Assembly: GCF_002002885.1 (NCBI RefSeq)
Contig: NZ_CP019510.1
Coordinates: 4,278,001-4,342,000 of the forward strand
Reading direction: 5' to 3'
DNA: 64,000 nucleotides
From: Janthinobacterium sp. LM6
GTDB lineage: Bacteria > Pseudomonadota > Gammaproteobacteria > Burkholderiales > Burkholderiaceae_D
In this document: positions 10,134 through 19,962 of the stretch, in pieces
How positions within the stretch are numbered: the first letter of the stretch is position 1
Layout: every line of letters begins with the position of its first letter
The notes under the pieces: model-generated
Databases searched by the model: none
The model's input: the letters and a program-made list of their open reading frames with translations, nothing else
What the model was told of the DNA's origin: nothing
Made by a program: the position numbers and the translations under genes

Positions 10134-10538
10134 TTATTTTAGCAAGTTTAAAATCGCAATTAATTCATTGCGTATCCACACGCGGTCCAGCGGTGCTTCC
10201 TGCGGCGCGACGGGCATGGCCGGCAGCACTGGCAGCTCATCGGCGATGGCATGCGATGCGCCACGACTGTCGAGCTTATTGCGCGCGCCGCTGATGGTGA
10301 AGCCCTGTTCGTACAGCAATTCGCGGATGCGGCGTATCAACAGCACCTCATGGTGCTGATAATAACGGCGGTTACCACGTCGTTTGACCGGCTTGAGCTG
10401 GGAAAACTCCTGCTCCCAGTAGCGCAATACATGCGGTTTGACGCCGCACAACTCGCTCACCTCGCCGATCGTGAAATAGCGTTTCGCCGGAATCGGCGGC
10501 AAGGCGATCAACTCGGTTTTACTGATGCGCTCGTTCAT
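10134..10538 (-). CDS. MerR-family transcriptional regulator
   Basis: A 134-residue protein with a classical N-terminal MerR DNA-binding domain (YFTIGEVSELCGVKPHVLRYWEQEF, with RRGNRRYYQHHEV forming the wing) and a short divergent C-terminus. No metal-binding Cys cluster is seen. This gene sits directly after ihfA in many betaproteobacteria and is probably the last gene of the operon. A GTG two codons upstream (10544) is an alternative start; either one lies within a few bases of the ihfA stop, consistent with coupled translation. Confidence 0.88.
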   Translation of the reverse strand: MNERISKTELIALPPIPAKRYFTIGEVSELCGVKPHVLRYWEQEFSQLKPVKRRGNRRYYQHHEVLLIRRIRELLYEQGFTISGARNKLDSRGASHAIADELPVLPAMPVAPQEAPLDRVWIRNELIAILNLLK

Positions 10539-10548
10539 CGCCACTCAC

Positions 10549-10896
10549 TCAGGCAGCACGTGCCAGCGGACTGGTCTCTTCGACCATGCTTTTCAACTTC
10601 TGGCTGGCATGAAAGGTCACGACACGGCGCGCCGTGATGGGGATCTCTTCGCCCGTCTTCGGATTGCGGCCCGGCCGTTGCGGCTTGTCGCGCAACTGGA
10701 AATTGCCGAAACCGGACAGCTTGACAGCCTCGCCCCGTTCGAGCGCATTGCGGATCTCGTCGAAAAAGGTCTCGACCATATCCTTCGCTTCGCGCTTGTT
10801 CAGGCCCACTTGCTCGAACAACAGTTCGGCCAGCTCCGCCTTGGTCAAGGTGGGTAAATCTTTTTCCGCTTCCTGGCGCACTTTGGCAACCAGCAT
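10549..10896 (-). CDS. ihfA: integration host factor subunit alpha
   Basis: A DNA-bending nucleoid protein that works as an IhfA-IhfB heterodimer. The core [27 protein letters not shown] and [11 protein letters not shown] then [16 protein letters not shown] matches IhfA closely, including the DNA-intercalating Pro in the [10 protein letters not shown] arm. The ATG at 10896 gives 115 residues, with about 17 more at the N-terminus than E. coli IhfA. The open frame extends further upstream to 11046, but the added residues look non-homologous. Shine-Dalgarno support for 10896 is weak, so the exact start is uncertain. It follows pheT, the conserved arrangement. Confidence 0.93.
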   Translation of the reverse strand: MLVAKVRQEAEKDLPTLTKAELAELLFEQVGLNKREAKDMVETFFDEIRNALERGEAVKLSGFGNFQLRDKPQRPGRNPKTGEEIPITARRVVTFHASQKLKSMVEETSPLARAA

Positions 10897-11066
10897 GGCC
10901 CGATGCAGATCTGCGGCCAGTGCGGACTGCAGTACGGCGGAATCAACGTCGCTGTTATTAATTTTCCTGCCCTGCCTTTTCTGTGCGCCCGAGCTCGCCA
11001 CATGGCAAGCTCGTCTACGGTTGACGACGGAAAGGCCGTCACGCAAGGCGACGGCCAGTCCGGTAA

Positions 11067-13493
11067 TTACGAACGCAGTTTCGCGTCGTGGCCCTGCTTG
11101 GCCGCATCGACCAGGACAGCCATCAGGCCATCGACGACATCGTCTTGCAGGGTGTTTTGAGTATCTTGCAAGCTAATCCGGAAAGCAAGGCTTTTTTCAT
11201 CCGCTTCCAGCCCTTTTCCACGATATTCATCAAATAAAACAATGGCTTGCACGATACGCGCTGCCGCGCTCGACTTGGCGGCGGCGTGGAAGCTGTCGAG
11301 CAGATCCTGCACGGCCACCGATTGCTTGACGACCACGGCCAGGTCGCGGCTGGCGCCAGGGAATTTCGAGATTTCCTGGTACACGGGCACGACTCTTTGC
11401 GTCAGGGCAGCGGCGTCGACTTCGAACAGCACGGGCGCCAGCGGCAAGTCGTACTTTTGCATCCAGCGCGGGTGCAGTTCGCCGATGAAACCGATGACCT
11501 TGCCATCGAGCTCCACGTTGGCGGAACGGCCCGGATGCAGGGCCGGATGTTCCGCCTTGCTGAAACGCAAGACCAGCGGCGCGAACAGCGCTTCCAGGTC
11601 CGCCTTCACGTCGAAGAAATCGACCGTGCGCGCAGCCTGGCCCCACTGCTCGTCGGCCACCGCGCCGTAGGCCATGGCCGCCACGCGCTTCGGCTGGGCG
11701 TAGCCGGCCACCGACAACGGGCCGTTTTCCACGCTGTCGTCGCGCTGGTAGATGGCGCCCACTTCGAAGATGCGCACGCGGTTCGTCTTGCGGTTCAGGT
11801 TATAGCGCACATTGGCGATCAGGCTGCCAATCAGTGAGGAGCGCATCACGCTCATCTGGCTGGCGATCGGGTTCTGCAATTTGATCGGATTGGTGTTGCC
11901 CGAGAAGTCGCGCTCCCAAGCTGTATCGACAAAGCTCATGTTAACCACTTCCTGGAAGCCCAGGTCGGCCAGCTCATGACGTACCGCAAACAAGGAGCGG
12001 GTATTTTCTGGTGCAATCTGCATCACGTTCGCGGCCACGGGCGGCAAGGTCGGGATGTTTTCAAAGCCGTACACGCGCGCCACTTCCTCGATCAAGTCTT
12101 CCTCGATCTCGATGTCGAAACGGTAGCTGGGCGAGGTCACGGAAAACACGCCGTCCGCCAGGGTGAATGGCAGGGCCAGGCGCGTGAAGATGTCGGCGAT
12201 CAGCTCATCGGTGAGCGGCACGCCGATGACTTTTTGCGCGCGCGCCGTGCGCATCGACACAGGCTGGCGTTGCGGCAAGTTCACCACGTGGTCGTCGACG
12301 GGGCCGACAGTCGTGGCCGGCGTGCCGCAGATTTCCACGATCAGGGCCGTGATGCGCTCGATGTGCTCGACGGTGGTGGCGAAATCGACGCCGCGCTCGA
12401 AGCGGTGCGCCGCATCGGTCGAGAAATTCAGGCGACGCGCGCGGCCTTGAATCGCGTTCGGCCACCAGAAGGCCGCTTCCAGGTAGATGCTGTCCGTATC
12501 GTCCGACACCGAGCTGGCGTCGCCGCCCATGATGCCGGCCAAGGATTCAATTTCCTGCTCATCGGCAATAACGCCGAGCCACTCGTCGACGGCGATAGTG
12601 TTGCCATTCAACAGCTTGACGGATTCGCCCGCCTTGCCCCAACGCACGTCGAGGCTGCCGTGGATCTTTGCCAGGTCAAACACGTGGCTGGGACGGCCCA
12701 GTTCCAGCATGACATAGTTGGAAATGTCGACCAGGGCCGACAGCGGACGCTGGCCGCTGCGCTCGAGGCGCTGCTTCATCCAGTCCGGCGTGGCGGCACG
12801 GGCGTTCAAGCCGCGGATGACGCGGCCCGTGAAACGGCCGCACAGGTCCGGCGCGCTGACTTTCACGGGCAGGATTTCATCGCTGGAAACCGGCACGGTG
12901 CGGAACTGCGGCGCATTCAGCGGTACGCCCGTCAGGGCCGACACTTCGCGCGCCACGCCCAGCACGGACAGGCAGTCCGCCTTGTTCGGCGTCAACTTGA
13001 TGGTGAATTTCAAGTCGTTGAGCGCAAAGTAATCGCGGAAATTCTGGCCGATCGGCGCGTCGTCCGGCAATTCCATCAAGCCGGCGTTTTCTTCCGACAA
13101 TTTCAGTTCGCGCGCGGAGCACAGCATGCCTTGCGACTCGACGCCGCGCAGCTGGCCTACCTTGATTTCAAACGGCTTGCCATCGGCGCCAGGCGGCAAT
13201 ACGGCGCCGGCCATGGCGCACACGACTTTCAAGCCAGGGCGCACGTTCGGCGCGCCGCAGACGATGTTGAGCATGGTGCCCGTGCCGACATCGACCTGGC
13301 ACACGTTCAGGCGGTCCGCGTTCGGATGTTTTTCCATCTCCAGGACCAGGCCCACCACCACGTTCGAGAACGGCGGGGCGACAGGATCGACGTCCTCGAC
13401 TTCGAGACCGGACATGGTCAGCAGATGGGCCAGTTCGTCCGAAGTCATCTTCGGATCGACCATGGTACGGAGCCAGTTTTCGGAAAATTGCAT
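11067..13493 (-). CDS. pheT: phenylalanyl-tRNA synthetase beta subunit
   Basis: An 808-residue subunit of the (alpha-beta)2 enzyme that charges tRNA-Phe. It starts with the B1 region and a tRNA-binding OB fold (around 40-150, [23 protein letters not shown]), continues through the B3/B4 editing region and B5 domain, and ends with the ferredoxin-like anticodon-binding domain. The start [12 protein letters not shown] is the family's usual N-terminus; upstream in-frame residues are not conserved. It is downstream of pheS with an 81-bp gap. Confidence 0.97.
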   Translation of the reverse strand: MQFSENWLRTMVDPKMTSDELAHLLTMSGLEVEDVDPVAPPFSNVVVGLVLEMEKHPNADRLNVCQVDVGTGTMLNIVCGAPNVRPGLKVVCAMAGAVLPPGADGKPFEIKVGQLRGVESQGMLCSARELKLSEENAGLMELPDDAPIGQNFRDYFALNDLKFTIKLTPNKADCLSVLGVAREVSALTGVPLNAPQFRTVPVSSDEILPVKVSAPDLCGRFTGRVIRGLNARAATPDWMKQRLERSGQRPLSALVDISNYVMLELGRPSHVFDLAKIHGSLDVRWGKAGESVKLLNGNTIAVDEWLGVIADEQEIESLAGIMGGDASSVSDDTDSIYLEAAFWWPNAIQGRARRLNFSTDAAHRFERGVDFATTVEHIERITALIVEICGTPATTVGPVDDHVVNLPQRQPVSMRTARAQKVIGVPLTDELIADIFTRLALPFTLADGVFSVTSPSYRFDIEIEEDLIEEVARVYGFENIPTLPPVAANVMQIAPENTRSLFAVRHELADLGFQEVVNMSFVDTAWERDFSGNTNPIKLQNPIASQMSVMRSSLIGSLIANVRYNLNRKTNRVRIFEVGAIYQRDDSVENGPLSVAGYAQPKRVAAMAYGAVADEQWGQAARTVDFFDVKADLEALFAPLVLRFSKAEHPALHPGRSANVELDGKVIGFIGELHPRWMQKYDLPLAPVLFEVDAAALTQRVVPVYQEISKFPGASRDLAVVVKQSVAVQDLLDSFHAAAKSSAAARIVQAIVLFDEYRGKGLEADEKSLAFRISLQDTQNTLQDDVVDGLMAVLVDAAKQGHDAKLRS

Positions 13494-13574
13494 AATCAAG
13501 CTTTCAAATGTTCGATACGCGAGCATGCAAGGGCACGCTCCAGCGCATCGGGTGACATGGAATAATGAAACGCC

Positions 13575-14591
13575 TTAGTTAAACTGCTTGAGGAAGCGCA
13601 AATCTCCCTCGTAAAACAGACGCAGGTCGTTGATGCCGTAGCGCAGCATCGTCAAGCGTTCCAGGCCGGAGCCGAAAGCAAAACCGATGAATTTCTCGGG
13701 ATCGAGGCCGAAGTTCTTCACCACGGCCGGATGCACCTGGCCGGCGCCCGACACTTCCAGCCAGCGGCCTTTCAGCGGGCCCGAACCGAAGGCGATGTCG
13801 ATCTCGGCCGACGGTTCCGTAAACGGGAAGTACGACGGACGGAAGCGCACTTGCAAGTCATCCGTCTCGAAGAAGGCCTTGACGAAATTCAGGTACACGC
13901 CCTTCAGGTCGGCAAAGCTGATGTCTTCGGCGATCCACAGGCCTTCGACCTGGTGGAACATCGGCGAATGGGTGGCGTCGCTGTCGACGCGGTAGGTGCG
14001 GCCCGGCGCGATGACCTTGATCGGCGGCGTGTGCGTGCGCGCATAGCGCACCTGCATCGGGCTCGTGTGCGTGCGCAGCAGCAAGGGCTTGCCATCGGTA
14101 TCGTTGCCGTCGATGTAGAAGGTATCCTGCATGGAACGGGCTGGATGGTTTTCCGGGCTGTTGAGCGCCGTGAAGTTGGTCCAGTCATTCTCGATTTCGG
14201 GGCCGTCGGCCACGTCGAAACCGATGGAGCGGAAGATTTCCTCGACACGTTCCCACGTGCGCATCACGGGATGGATGCCGCCGGGCATGCGGCCACGGCC
14301 TGGCAGGGTCACGTCGATCGCTTCGGCGTTCAGACGGCCTTGCATCTGGGCATCGGCCAGCGCATCACGGCGCGCCGTCAGCGCGTCCTCGATCTGCACT
14401 TTGACTGCGTTGATCAGGGCGCCTTGCGCCTTGCGCGCGTCCGGGTCCAGTTTGCCCAGGCCCTTCATCATTTCGGTAATCTGGCCGGTCTTGCCCAGGT
14501 AGCGGGCTTTGGCGTTTTCAAGTGCGGCAGCGTCTGCGGCGGCGATAAAGTCAGCCTGGGCCGAGACGACGAGTTCTTCTAGGGAGTTCAT
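13575..14591 (-). CDS. pheS: phenylalanyl-tRNA synthetase alpha subunit
   Basis: The 338-residue catalytic subunit, a class II synthetase. An N-terminal coiled coil is followed by the catalytic domain with motif 2 ([12 protein letters not shown]) and motif 3 ([18 protein letters not shown]). The Ala/Gly of the Phe pocket lies in the usual [10 protein letters not shown] context. The start at 14591 has AGGAAAT upstream. A terminator-like hairpin separates it from rplT and may act as an attenuator. Confidence 0.97.
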   Translation of the reverse strand: MNSLEELVVSAQADFIAAADAAALENAKARYLGKTGQITEMMKGLGKLDPDARKAQGALINAVKVQIEDALTARRDALADAQMQGRLNAEAIDVTLPGRGRMPGGIHPVMRTWERVEEIFRSIGFDVADGPEIENDWTNFTALNSPENHPARSMQDTFYIDGNDTDGKPLLLRTHTSPMQVRYARTHTPPIKVIAPGRTYRVDSDATHSPMFHQVEGLWIAEDISFADLKGVYLNFVKAFFETDDLQVRFRPSYFPFTEPSAEIDIAFGSGPLKGRWLEVSGAGQVHPAVVKNFGLDPEKFIGFAFGSGLERLTMLRYGINDLRLFYEGDLRFLKQFN

Positions 14592-14649
14592 GCGGCATTT
14601 CCTGTTTTGGACATCAATTCTGGACTCAGTTATCTAAAATCCAACAATC

Positions 14650-14692
14650 AAAAACGGAAACGGGGCATAAGGTGTTAAAACCCCTGCCCCGC
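14650..14692 (-). terminator. terminator or attenuator between rplT and pheS
   Basis: On the minus strand the arms CGGGGCA and TGCCCCG (14685-14691 with 14661-14667) enclose a 17-base loop containing a smaller complementarity, and T-rich sequence follows. A second hairpin built on ACGTCA/TGACGT lies at about 14700-14721. It may end part of the rplT transcripts or attenuate pheST. Confidence 0.6.
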
Positions 14693-14738
14693 TCTTTATG
14701 ACGTCACCCTACGGATGACGTTGTGCAATGACCGATGC

Positions 14739-15098
14739 TTACGCAGCGATTTTTGCTTTAACTGCGTTGACAATCGCAGCGAATGCTGGCTTGTCCATCA
14801 CAGCCATATCGGCCAGGACTTTACGGTCCAGTTCGATATTTGCTTTTTTCAAGCCGTTCATGAATACGCTGTACGTTACGCCATGCTCACGGGAAGCGGC
14901 GTTGATACGGGCGATCCACAGGCGGCGGAAAACGCGCTTCTTGTTGCGGCGATCGCGGTAAGCGTATTGGCCAGCGCGCATAACTGCTTGCTTGGCAACA
15001 CGGTATACACGGCTGCGGCGACCACGGTAGCCTTTAGCTTGAACAAGAATCTTCTTATGACGGGCACGAGCTGTAACCCCACGTTTTACTCTAGGCAT
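14739..15098 (-). CDS. rplT: 50S ribosomal protein L20
   Basis: A 119-residue basic protein starting [20 protein letters not shown] with the family's long helical N-terminus. It is required for early 50S assembly and, in E. coli, represses rpmI-rplT by binding the leader mRNA. The start follows AAGGAGTTACT, a strong ribosome-binding site. It is preceded by rpmI with a 26-bp gap. Confidence 0.98.
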   Translation of the reverse strand: MPRVKRGVTARARHKKILVQAKGYRGRRSRVYRVAKQAVMRAGQYAYRDRRNKKRVFRRLWIARINAASREHGVTYSVFMNGLKKANIELDRKVLADMAVMDKPAFAAIVNAVKAKIAA

Positions 15099-15124
15099 AG
15101 TAACTCCTTAAATTGAGTGTGAGA

Positions 15125-15322
15125 TTAAGCAGTCGGCATCATGCGCATGACGGATGTGACATCCGATGCGTTGATGTTACGGGTACCGCGCAACTGACGT
15201 TTGTTTTTGGTGGTTTTCTTGGTCAGGATGTGGCGTTTGAACGCGTGACCCGACTTGACTGTTCCACCTGGACGCACGCGAAAACGTTTTTTCGCGGAGC
15301 TTTTGGTCTTCATTTTAGGCAT
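15125..15322 (-). CDS. rpmI: 50S ribosomal protein L35
   Basis: A 65-residue basic protein, [20 protein letters not shown] at the N-terminus, which is the standard L35 start. The frame is open a further ten codons upstream, but those residues are not conserved. It lies between infC and rplT as in most bacteria. Confidence 0.97.
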   Translation of the reverse strand: MPKMKTKSSAKKRFRVRPGGTVKSGHAFKRHILTKKTTKNKRQLRGTRNINASDVTSVMRMMPTA

Positions 15323-15442
15323 AGCAATCTGTCCTCTTACGGACAGCTCCATTTATAACAGGATTGCAGGTGGCAACACGACGCTGCGCTTAGATGCCTG
15401 CTTTCACATGTTGTGCAGCGGATGCGAGTCCACTACAGTTCA

Positions 15443-15472
15443 CGCGGCCCGGACATTGCTGACCGGGCCGCG
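15443..15472 (-). promoter_or_regulatory. strong hairpin in the infC-rpmI spacer (candidate L20 leader element)
   Basis: A perfect 10-bp GC-only stem (15443-15452 with 15463-15472) and a 10-base loop, about 120 bases before the rpmI start. No U-run follows, so it is not an ordinary terminator. E. coli L20 represses by binding structured RNA in this same spacer, which makes an autoregulatory or processing role plausible. No L20-site match to 23S rRNA was demonstrated. Confidence 0.5.
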
Positions 15473-15549
15473 CAAATTCTGCCTGGGGTTTGACACCGCG
15501 CCAATGCCGGCGCGAGCAGTTTCCACCCACAGTAAAACGCTATTGTATC

Positions 15550-16071
15550 TTACTTCTTCTTCTTAGGCGAAAGAACCATGATCATTTGGCGGCCTTCCAT
15601 CTTCGGGAACTGCTCGACCTGGCCGTACGGCTCCAGATCGGCTTTCAGACGTTCCAGCATGCGGAAGCCAATATCCTGATGCGCCATCTCACGACCGCGG
15701 AAACGCAAGGTGATCTTGGTTTTATCGCCATCTTCGAGGAACTTGATGAGATTACGCAACTTGATATTGTAGTCACCATCATCAGTCCCCGGACGGAATT
15801 TAACTTCCTTCACGAGGATGATCTTTTGCTTCAATTTGGCTTCGTGAGCTTTCTTTTGCTCCGAATACTTAAATTTGCCGTAGTCCATCAAACGGCACAC
15901 CGGTGGCTGCGCGGTAGGCGCAATTTCCACCAGGTCGACGTTTGCCTCTTCCGCCAGGCGGAAGGCTTCAGCCAAACTTACGATACCGAGTGGCTCGTTA
16001 TCGACCCCGCTTAAACGCATTTCAGGGGCAGTGATTTCGCCATTGATGCGATGTGACTTGTCAGTAGCTAT
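15550..16071 (-). CDS. infC: translation initiation factor IF-3, probable AUA start
   Basis: IF-3 binds the 30S subunit and rejects non-canonical start codons. Homology ([27 protein letters not shown]) extends 17 codons upstream of the first ATG (16018-16020), and there is no ATG, GTG or TTG in that stretch. The best placed codon is ATA at 16069-16071, seven bases after AGGA; ATT at 16075-16077 is also in frame but too close to it. This gives 173 residues, against 180 in E. coli, whose infC starts with AUU and is autoregulated through it. The C-terminal half has [10 protein letters not shown] and ends [15 protein letters not shown]. Confidence 0.95.
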   Translation of the reverse strand: MATDKSHRINGEITAPEMRLSGVDNEPLGIVSLAEAFRLAEEANVDLVEIAPTAQPPVCRLMDYGKFKYSEQKKAHEAKLKQKIILVKEVKFRPGTDDGDYNIKLRNLIKFLEDGDKTKITLRFRGREMAHQDIGFRMLERLKADLEPYGQVEQFPKMEGRQMIMVLSPKKKK

Positions 16072-16122
16072 TGTAATTTCCTTTAAAAATCTTGTAAGAC
16101 GGTCGTGCAGCGAGTTTCCTCG

Positions 16123-18030
16123 TCAGGCCTTGGTGTCGACTTCATGTTTGAGTCGCTCAATCAGGGCATCGACGGACATGACGCCCAGATCGACATTGCC
16201 CCGCGCCCGCACGGCCACTGTATTCGCATCCCGCTCTTTGTCGCCAATTACTAAGATGTAAGGCAATTTTTGTACGGAATGTTCACGTATTTTATAGGTA
16301 ATCTTCTCGTTACGCAAATCAGCCTGTACACGCAGCCCCGCTTTGCGCAGTTTTGTTGTAACTTCCTGTACATAGTCGGCTTGAGCGTCGGAAATATTCA
16401 ACACCGACACTTGCACTGGCGACAACCACAGCGGCATGGCGCCCGCATAGTGTTCGATCAGGATGCCGATGAAACGTTCCAGCGAACCGACGATCGCGCG
16501 GTGCAGCATGATCGGCACCTGGCGCGTGTTGTCCACGGCCACATATTCGGCGCCCAGGCGGCCCGGCATCGACGGATCGATCTGCACGGTGCCCACTTGC
16601 CATGCGCGGCCCAGGCTGTCTTTCAGGTGGTATTCGATCTTCGGACCATAGAATGCGCCCTCGCCCGGCAATTCCGTCCACTCCACGCCGCAGGCGCGCA
16701 GGGCCGAACGCAGGGATTCCTCGGCGAAATCCCACGACTCTTCCGTGCCGATGCGGTTATCGGGGCGCAAGGCCAGTTTCACGTCGATATTCGTGAAGCC
16801 GAACGCCGTGTACACATCCATGGCCTGCTGGTGGAACGCCGTCACTTCGCCGGCGATCTGCTCTTCCAGACAGAAAATGTGGCCATCGTCCTGCGTAAAG
16901 CCGCGCACGCGCATCATGCCGTGCAAGGCGCCCGACGGTTCGTTGCGGTGGCATTGACCGAATTCGCCGTAGCGCAATGGCAAGTCGCGGTAGCTGCGCA
17001 TGCCATTGTTGAAAATCTGGATATGGCCAGGGCAATTCATCGGCTTGAGCGCATAGGCGCGGTTTTCCGATTCCGTGATGAACATGTTTTCACGATAATT
17101 ATCCCAGTGGCCGGTTTTTTCCCACAGGCCACGGTCAAGGATTTGCGGCGCCTTGACTTCCTGGTAACCGTTGACCTGGTACACATTGCGCATGTATTGC
17201 TCAACCTGTTGCCAGATCGACCAGCCTTTCGGGTGCCAGAAGATCAGGCCCGGCGCTTCCTCCTGGAAATGGAAGAAATCGAGCTGCTTGCCCAGCTTGC
17301 GGTGGTCGCGCTTTTCCGCCTCTTCCAGATTGTGCAGATACAGTTCCTGGTCTTCCTTCTTGGCCCAGGCCGTGCCATAGATACGCTGCAGCATCTCGTT
17401 TTTCGAGTCGCCGCGCCAGTAGGCGCCGGCCAGCTTCATCAGCTTGAACACTTTCAGCTTGCCCGTCGACGGCACGTGGGGGCCGCGGCACAAGTCCGTG
17501 AACTTGCCTTCGGAATACAGCGACACTTCCTGGTCGGCCGGGATCGAACCGATCAATTCAGCCTTGTAGGCTTCGCCGATGCCCTTGAAGTATTCGATGG
17601 CTTCGTCGCGCGCGACAACCTTGCGCGTGACTTGCTCATCCTTCTTGGCCAGTTCCGCCATTTTCTTTTCGATCGAGACCAGGTCTTCCGGCGTGAACGG
17701 ACGCTTGTAGGCGAAGTCATAATAAAAGCCGTTGTCGATCACGGGACCGATGGTCACTTGCGCTTCCGGGAACAATTCCTTGACGGCATACGCCAGCAAG
17801 TGGGCCGTCGAGTGGCGGATCACTTCCAGGCCGTCGGCGTCCTTGTCCGTGACGATCGCCAGTTCCGCGTCTTGCTCGATCAGATAGGAGGTATCGACCA
17901 GCTTGCCATCGACCTTGCCGGCCAGGGCAGCCTTGGCCAGGCCGGTACCAATATTGGCCGCAACCTGGGCCACGGTGACCGGACCGTCAAATTGACGGGC
18001 GGAACCATCGGGAAGTCGGATTGTAAGCAT
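16123..18030 (-). CDS. thrS: threonyl-tRNA synthetase
   Basis: A 635-residue class II synthetase. It starts with a TGS domain ([18 protein letters not shown]), followed by the editing domain with the zinc-type [13 protein letters not shown] motif (HxxxH), then the catalytic core ([30 protein letters not shown]) and a C-terminal anticodon-binding domain. The start at 18030 has GGAG at good spacing. It heads the operon, with infC starting 51 bp downstream. Two tRNA-Val genes lie just upstream in the same orientation. Confidence 0.98.
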   Translation of the reverse strand: MLTIRLPDGSARQFDGPVTVAQVAANIGTGLAKAALAGKVDGKLVDTSYLIEQDAELAIVTDKDADGLEVIRHSTAHLLAYAVKELFPEAQVTIGPVIDNGFYYDFAYKRPFTPEDLVSIEKKMAELAKKDEQVTRKVVARDEAIEYFKGIGEAYKAELIGSIPADQEVSLYSEGKFTDLCRGPHVPSTGKLKVFKLMKLAGAYWRGDSKNEMLQRIYGTAWAKKEDQELYLHNLEEAEKRDHRKLGKQLDFFHFQEEAPGLIFWHPKGWSIWQQVEQYMRNVYQVNGYQEVKAPQILDRGLWEKTGHWDNYRENMFITESENRAYALKPMNCPGHIQIFNNGMRSYRDLPLRYGEFGQCHRNEPSGALHGMMRVRGFTQDDGHIFCLEEQIAGEVTAFHQQAMDVYTAFGFTNIDVKLALRPDNRIGTEESWDFAEESLRSALRACGVEWTELPGEGAFYGPKIEYHLKDSLGRAWQVGTVQIDPSMPGRLGAEYVAVDNTRQVPIMLHRAIVGSLERFIGILIEHYAGAMPLWLSPVQVSVLNISDAQADYVQEVTTKLRKAGLRVQADLRNEKITYKIREHSVQKLPYILVIGDKERDANTVAVRARGNVDLGVMSVDALIERLKHEVDTKA

Positions 18031-18240
18031 ATTGATCTCCATATCGGCGCTGGCGCCAGGTAAAACTGCAATGTGATGGGTAAATAACTGAAAGGAAAAC
18101 GCAGACGCAAAAAAACGCGGACTAGCCGCGTTTTTCACTTTCTTGAGACAAAGGAAACCCGTTCGACTAGCGTCACTCCCAAAGCTTGGTAGTAGTTCGC
18201 GGTGTCATAACCGGCTTTACCTTTCTCTCTAACTGCATTC

Positions 18241-18317
18241 TGGTGGGCGGTGAGGAATTCGAATCCCCGACCCCTTGGATGTCGACCAAGTATTCTAACC
18301 AGCTGAACTAACCGCCC
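18241..18317 (-). tRNA. tRNA-Val (anticodon GAC), copy nearer thrS
   Basis: A 77-base cloverleaf with encoded CCA. The acceptor arms GGGCGGT and ACCGCCC pair fully; the anticodon stem is CTTGG/CCAAG with loop TCGACAT; and the T arm is GGGGA-TTCGAAT-TCCTC. GAC at 34-36 assigns valine. Position 33 reads C rather than the nearly universal U, identically in the second copy. Confidence 0.95.
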
Positions 18318-18405
18318 GTAAAACTTTTTTGATCATTGTATTTCAAATGACCGCTTGCGGCTTGCGCCAGCTTAAAACTCTTGAAAACTGCCTACTACTA
18401 AATTC

Positions 18406-18482
18406 TGGTGGGCGGTGAGGAATTCGAATCCCCGACCCCTTGGATGTCGACCAAGTATTCTAACCAGCTGAACTAACCGCCC
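18406..18482 (-). tRNA. tRNA-Val (anticodon GAC), second identical copy
   Basis: Sequence identical to the copy at 18241-18317, with encoded CCA and a spacer of about 88 bp between them. The two were probably made by tandem duplication and are likely transcribed together toward thrS. C33 is also present here, which argues against a sequencing error. Confidence 0.95.
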
Positions 18483-18619
18483 CGAAGACCAGCATTATAG
18501 AGAGGCTTTCCCAGAATGACAAGGGCTGTTTTACAGGAAACTTTAATCATTTCTCCGGGCGTCAGCCCCCTTTATATAGAGACGGCCCGGCGCACGCGGA
18601 ATGCCGCTAGAATCGCGGC

Positions 18620-19084
18620 ATGAACTCCACCCTATTCGCCTGGCTGAAAACCCTGAGCCGCATCTGCGGTTTTGAAACGGCCGACTCCTTCCCGCCCGGC
18701 CACCCGTATGCGCGCACGCGCTGGGAAGCCGCGTATTTCGATATCGCTTCCGACGTGAAGCCCGACGAGATGGAGCGGCGCCTGTGCGCGGCCATCACCA
18801 ACACGCCGAGCGTCTTCGCCTACATCACCAATCCCACGCCGCGCATGCAGCGCGCGCTGCTGAACGTGATCCACGACCGGCTGCGGCGCCAACCGGGCGC
18901 AGGCGCCACGGACCTGGTCTTGTTATTGATCAATGCCTACGCCAGCGAGCACATCATGGAAGCCGTGCCCGGCCTGCGCGCCTTGATCGTCAACACGGAA
19001 CATGAAGAGACGAACCTGCGCGTGCATGCCATCCTGGAATTGCTGGTGGGCACGCCGCGAGGACTCGATGTGATCGATATGTAA
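18620..19084 (+). CDS. hypothetical protein (154 aa)
   Basis: A soluble protein without signal peptide or membrane segment, starting MNSTLFAWLKTLSRICGF. It is rich in helix-forming residues, with a possible HEAT-like feel in the second half (LVLLLINAYASEHIMEAVPGLRALIVNTEHEETN). GC content and codon use match the neighbours, so it is probably a real gene. No family was recognised. No strong Shine-Dalgarno is visible before the ATG. It is divergent from the tRNA-Val pair and followed by a secreted Sel1-like protein on the same strand. Confidence 0.7.
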   Translation: MNSTLFAWLKTLSRICGFETADSFPPGHPYARTRWEAAYFDIASDVKPDEMERRLCAAITNTPSVFAYITNPTPRMQRALLNVIHDRLRRQPGAGATDLVLLLINAYASEHIMEAVPGLRALIVNTEHEETNLRVHAILELLVGTPRGLDVIDM

Positions 19085-19223
19085 TTTACTCCTGCGAACT
19101 TGCCTGTCAAATGCGCCACGTCAATTTCGTCGTAGCAGGTTCCTGTACATTCCAAGAACAATGATGCCTGCCGACAACACCGGCAGCACGCCATTTGAAA
19201 TGACCATCAGGCCAGGAGAGACA

Positions 19224-19913
19224 ATGAAAAAACGTTCAACCAAGATCGCCATGTGGCTGCAATCTACCCTCTTGATTGCCGCCATGGCTGGTCCAGGCGT
19301 AGCCGGCGCAGAAGATGTGCAGGCACCTGCGAGCCAGCGTATCGTAGAGGCATTGCCGCAAGATTGCAGCACTGAATCACACACACTCGTCAAGACGCGC
19401 GCCGACAGCGGCGATACGCAGGCTCAGCACTTGATGGGCATCAAGGCCTACCTCGGCGCTTGCGAGGACCGTGACCTCGACACTGCGGTGTTCTACCTAT
19501 CAAAATCCGCCGCGAAATTTTTCCCGCCATCCATGTTCCACCTTGCCAGCGTCTTGCAGCTCCGCGGAGGCGCGCGCGATGCGGACTTGCTGCAATTATT
19601 TCGCGGCGCTGCGGAACGGGGATTTGCCAAGGCAGAGATGAACGTCCTCCTGTACTACGTAGACAAAAAGTCCAAGGTCTACGATATTGCCGAGGCCTAT
19701 GCATGGCACTCTTTTTGCGCGCCACATGACACCTTTTGCGATTGGCCACAAATCAACGAGGCACTATCTCACATGAGCAAAAGAGAGAGGGAAAGGGGAG
19801 AAATACTCAAGACCAGCTTGTTTGAAAAAATGAAATCCGTTGAAAGATTCGACGATATATTTTGCTGCGCTGGCACGAGGGTTGGCTCCGGCTCGGGCTT
19901 TGGCCGGCGTTAA
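19224..19913 (+). CDS. secreted Sel1-like repeat protein
   Basis: A 229-residue protein with a signal peptide (basic MKKRSTK, hydrophobic stretch ending near AGAED). The mature part contains two or three degenerate Sel1-type (TPR-like) helical repeats, recognisable in GDTQAQHLMGIKAYLGA, DLDTAVFYLSKSAAKFFPPSM and DLLQLFRGAAERGFAKAEM. Such repeats usually mediate protein-protein contacts in the periplasm. The start at 19224 has AGGAGAGACA upstream. Base composition is a little lower in GC than its neighbours, and the C-terminus ends in a Cys pair and a Gly/Ser-rich tail. Partner unknown. Confidence 0.72.
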   Translation: MKKRSTKIAMWLQSTLLIAAMAGPGVAGAEDVQAPASQRIVEALPQDCSTESHTLVKTRADSGDTQAQHLMGIKAYLGACEDRDLDTAVFYLSKSAAKFFPPSMFHLASVLQLRGGARDADLLQLFRGAAERGFAKAEMNVLLYYVDKKSKVYDIAEAYAWHSFCAPHDTFCDWPQINEALSHMSKRERERGEILKTSLFEKMKSVERFDDIFCCAGTRVGSGSGFGRR

Positions 19914-19962
19914 ACATGCATGATGCAGCCTTGGCAAAGCCCACTGCGGGAAATGCCGTACC

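Noticed and set aside
14648-14668. Mini-frame MPRFRF in the 3' arm of the rplT-pheS hairpin, recalling the E. coli pheM leader peptide
   Set aside because: It lies within and after the terminator stem rather than before it, has no ribosome-binding site, and has only two Phe codons.
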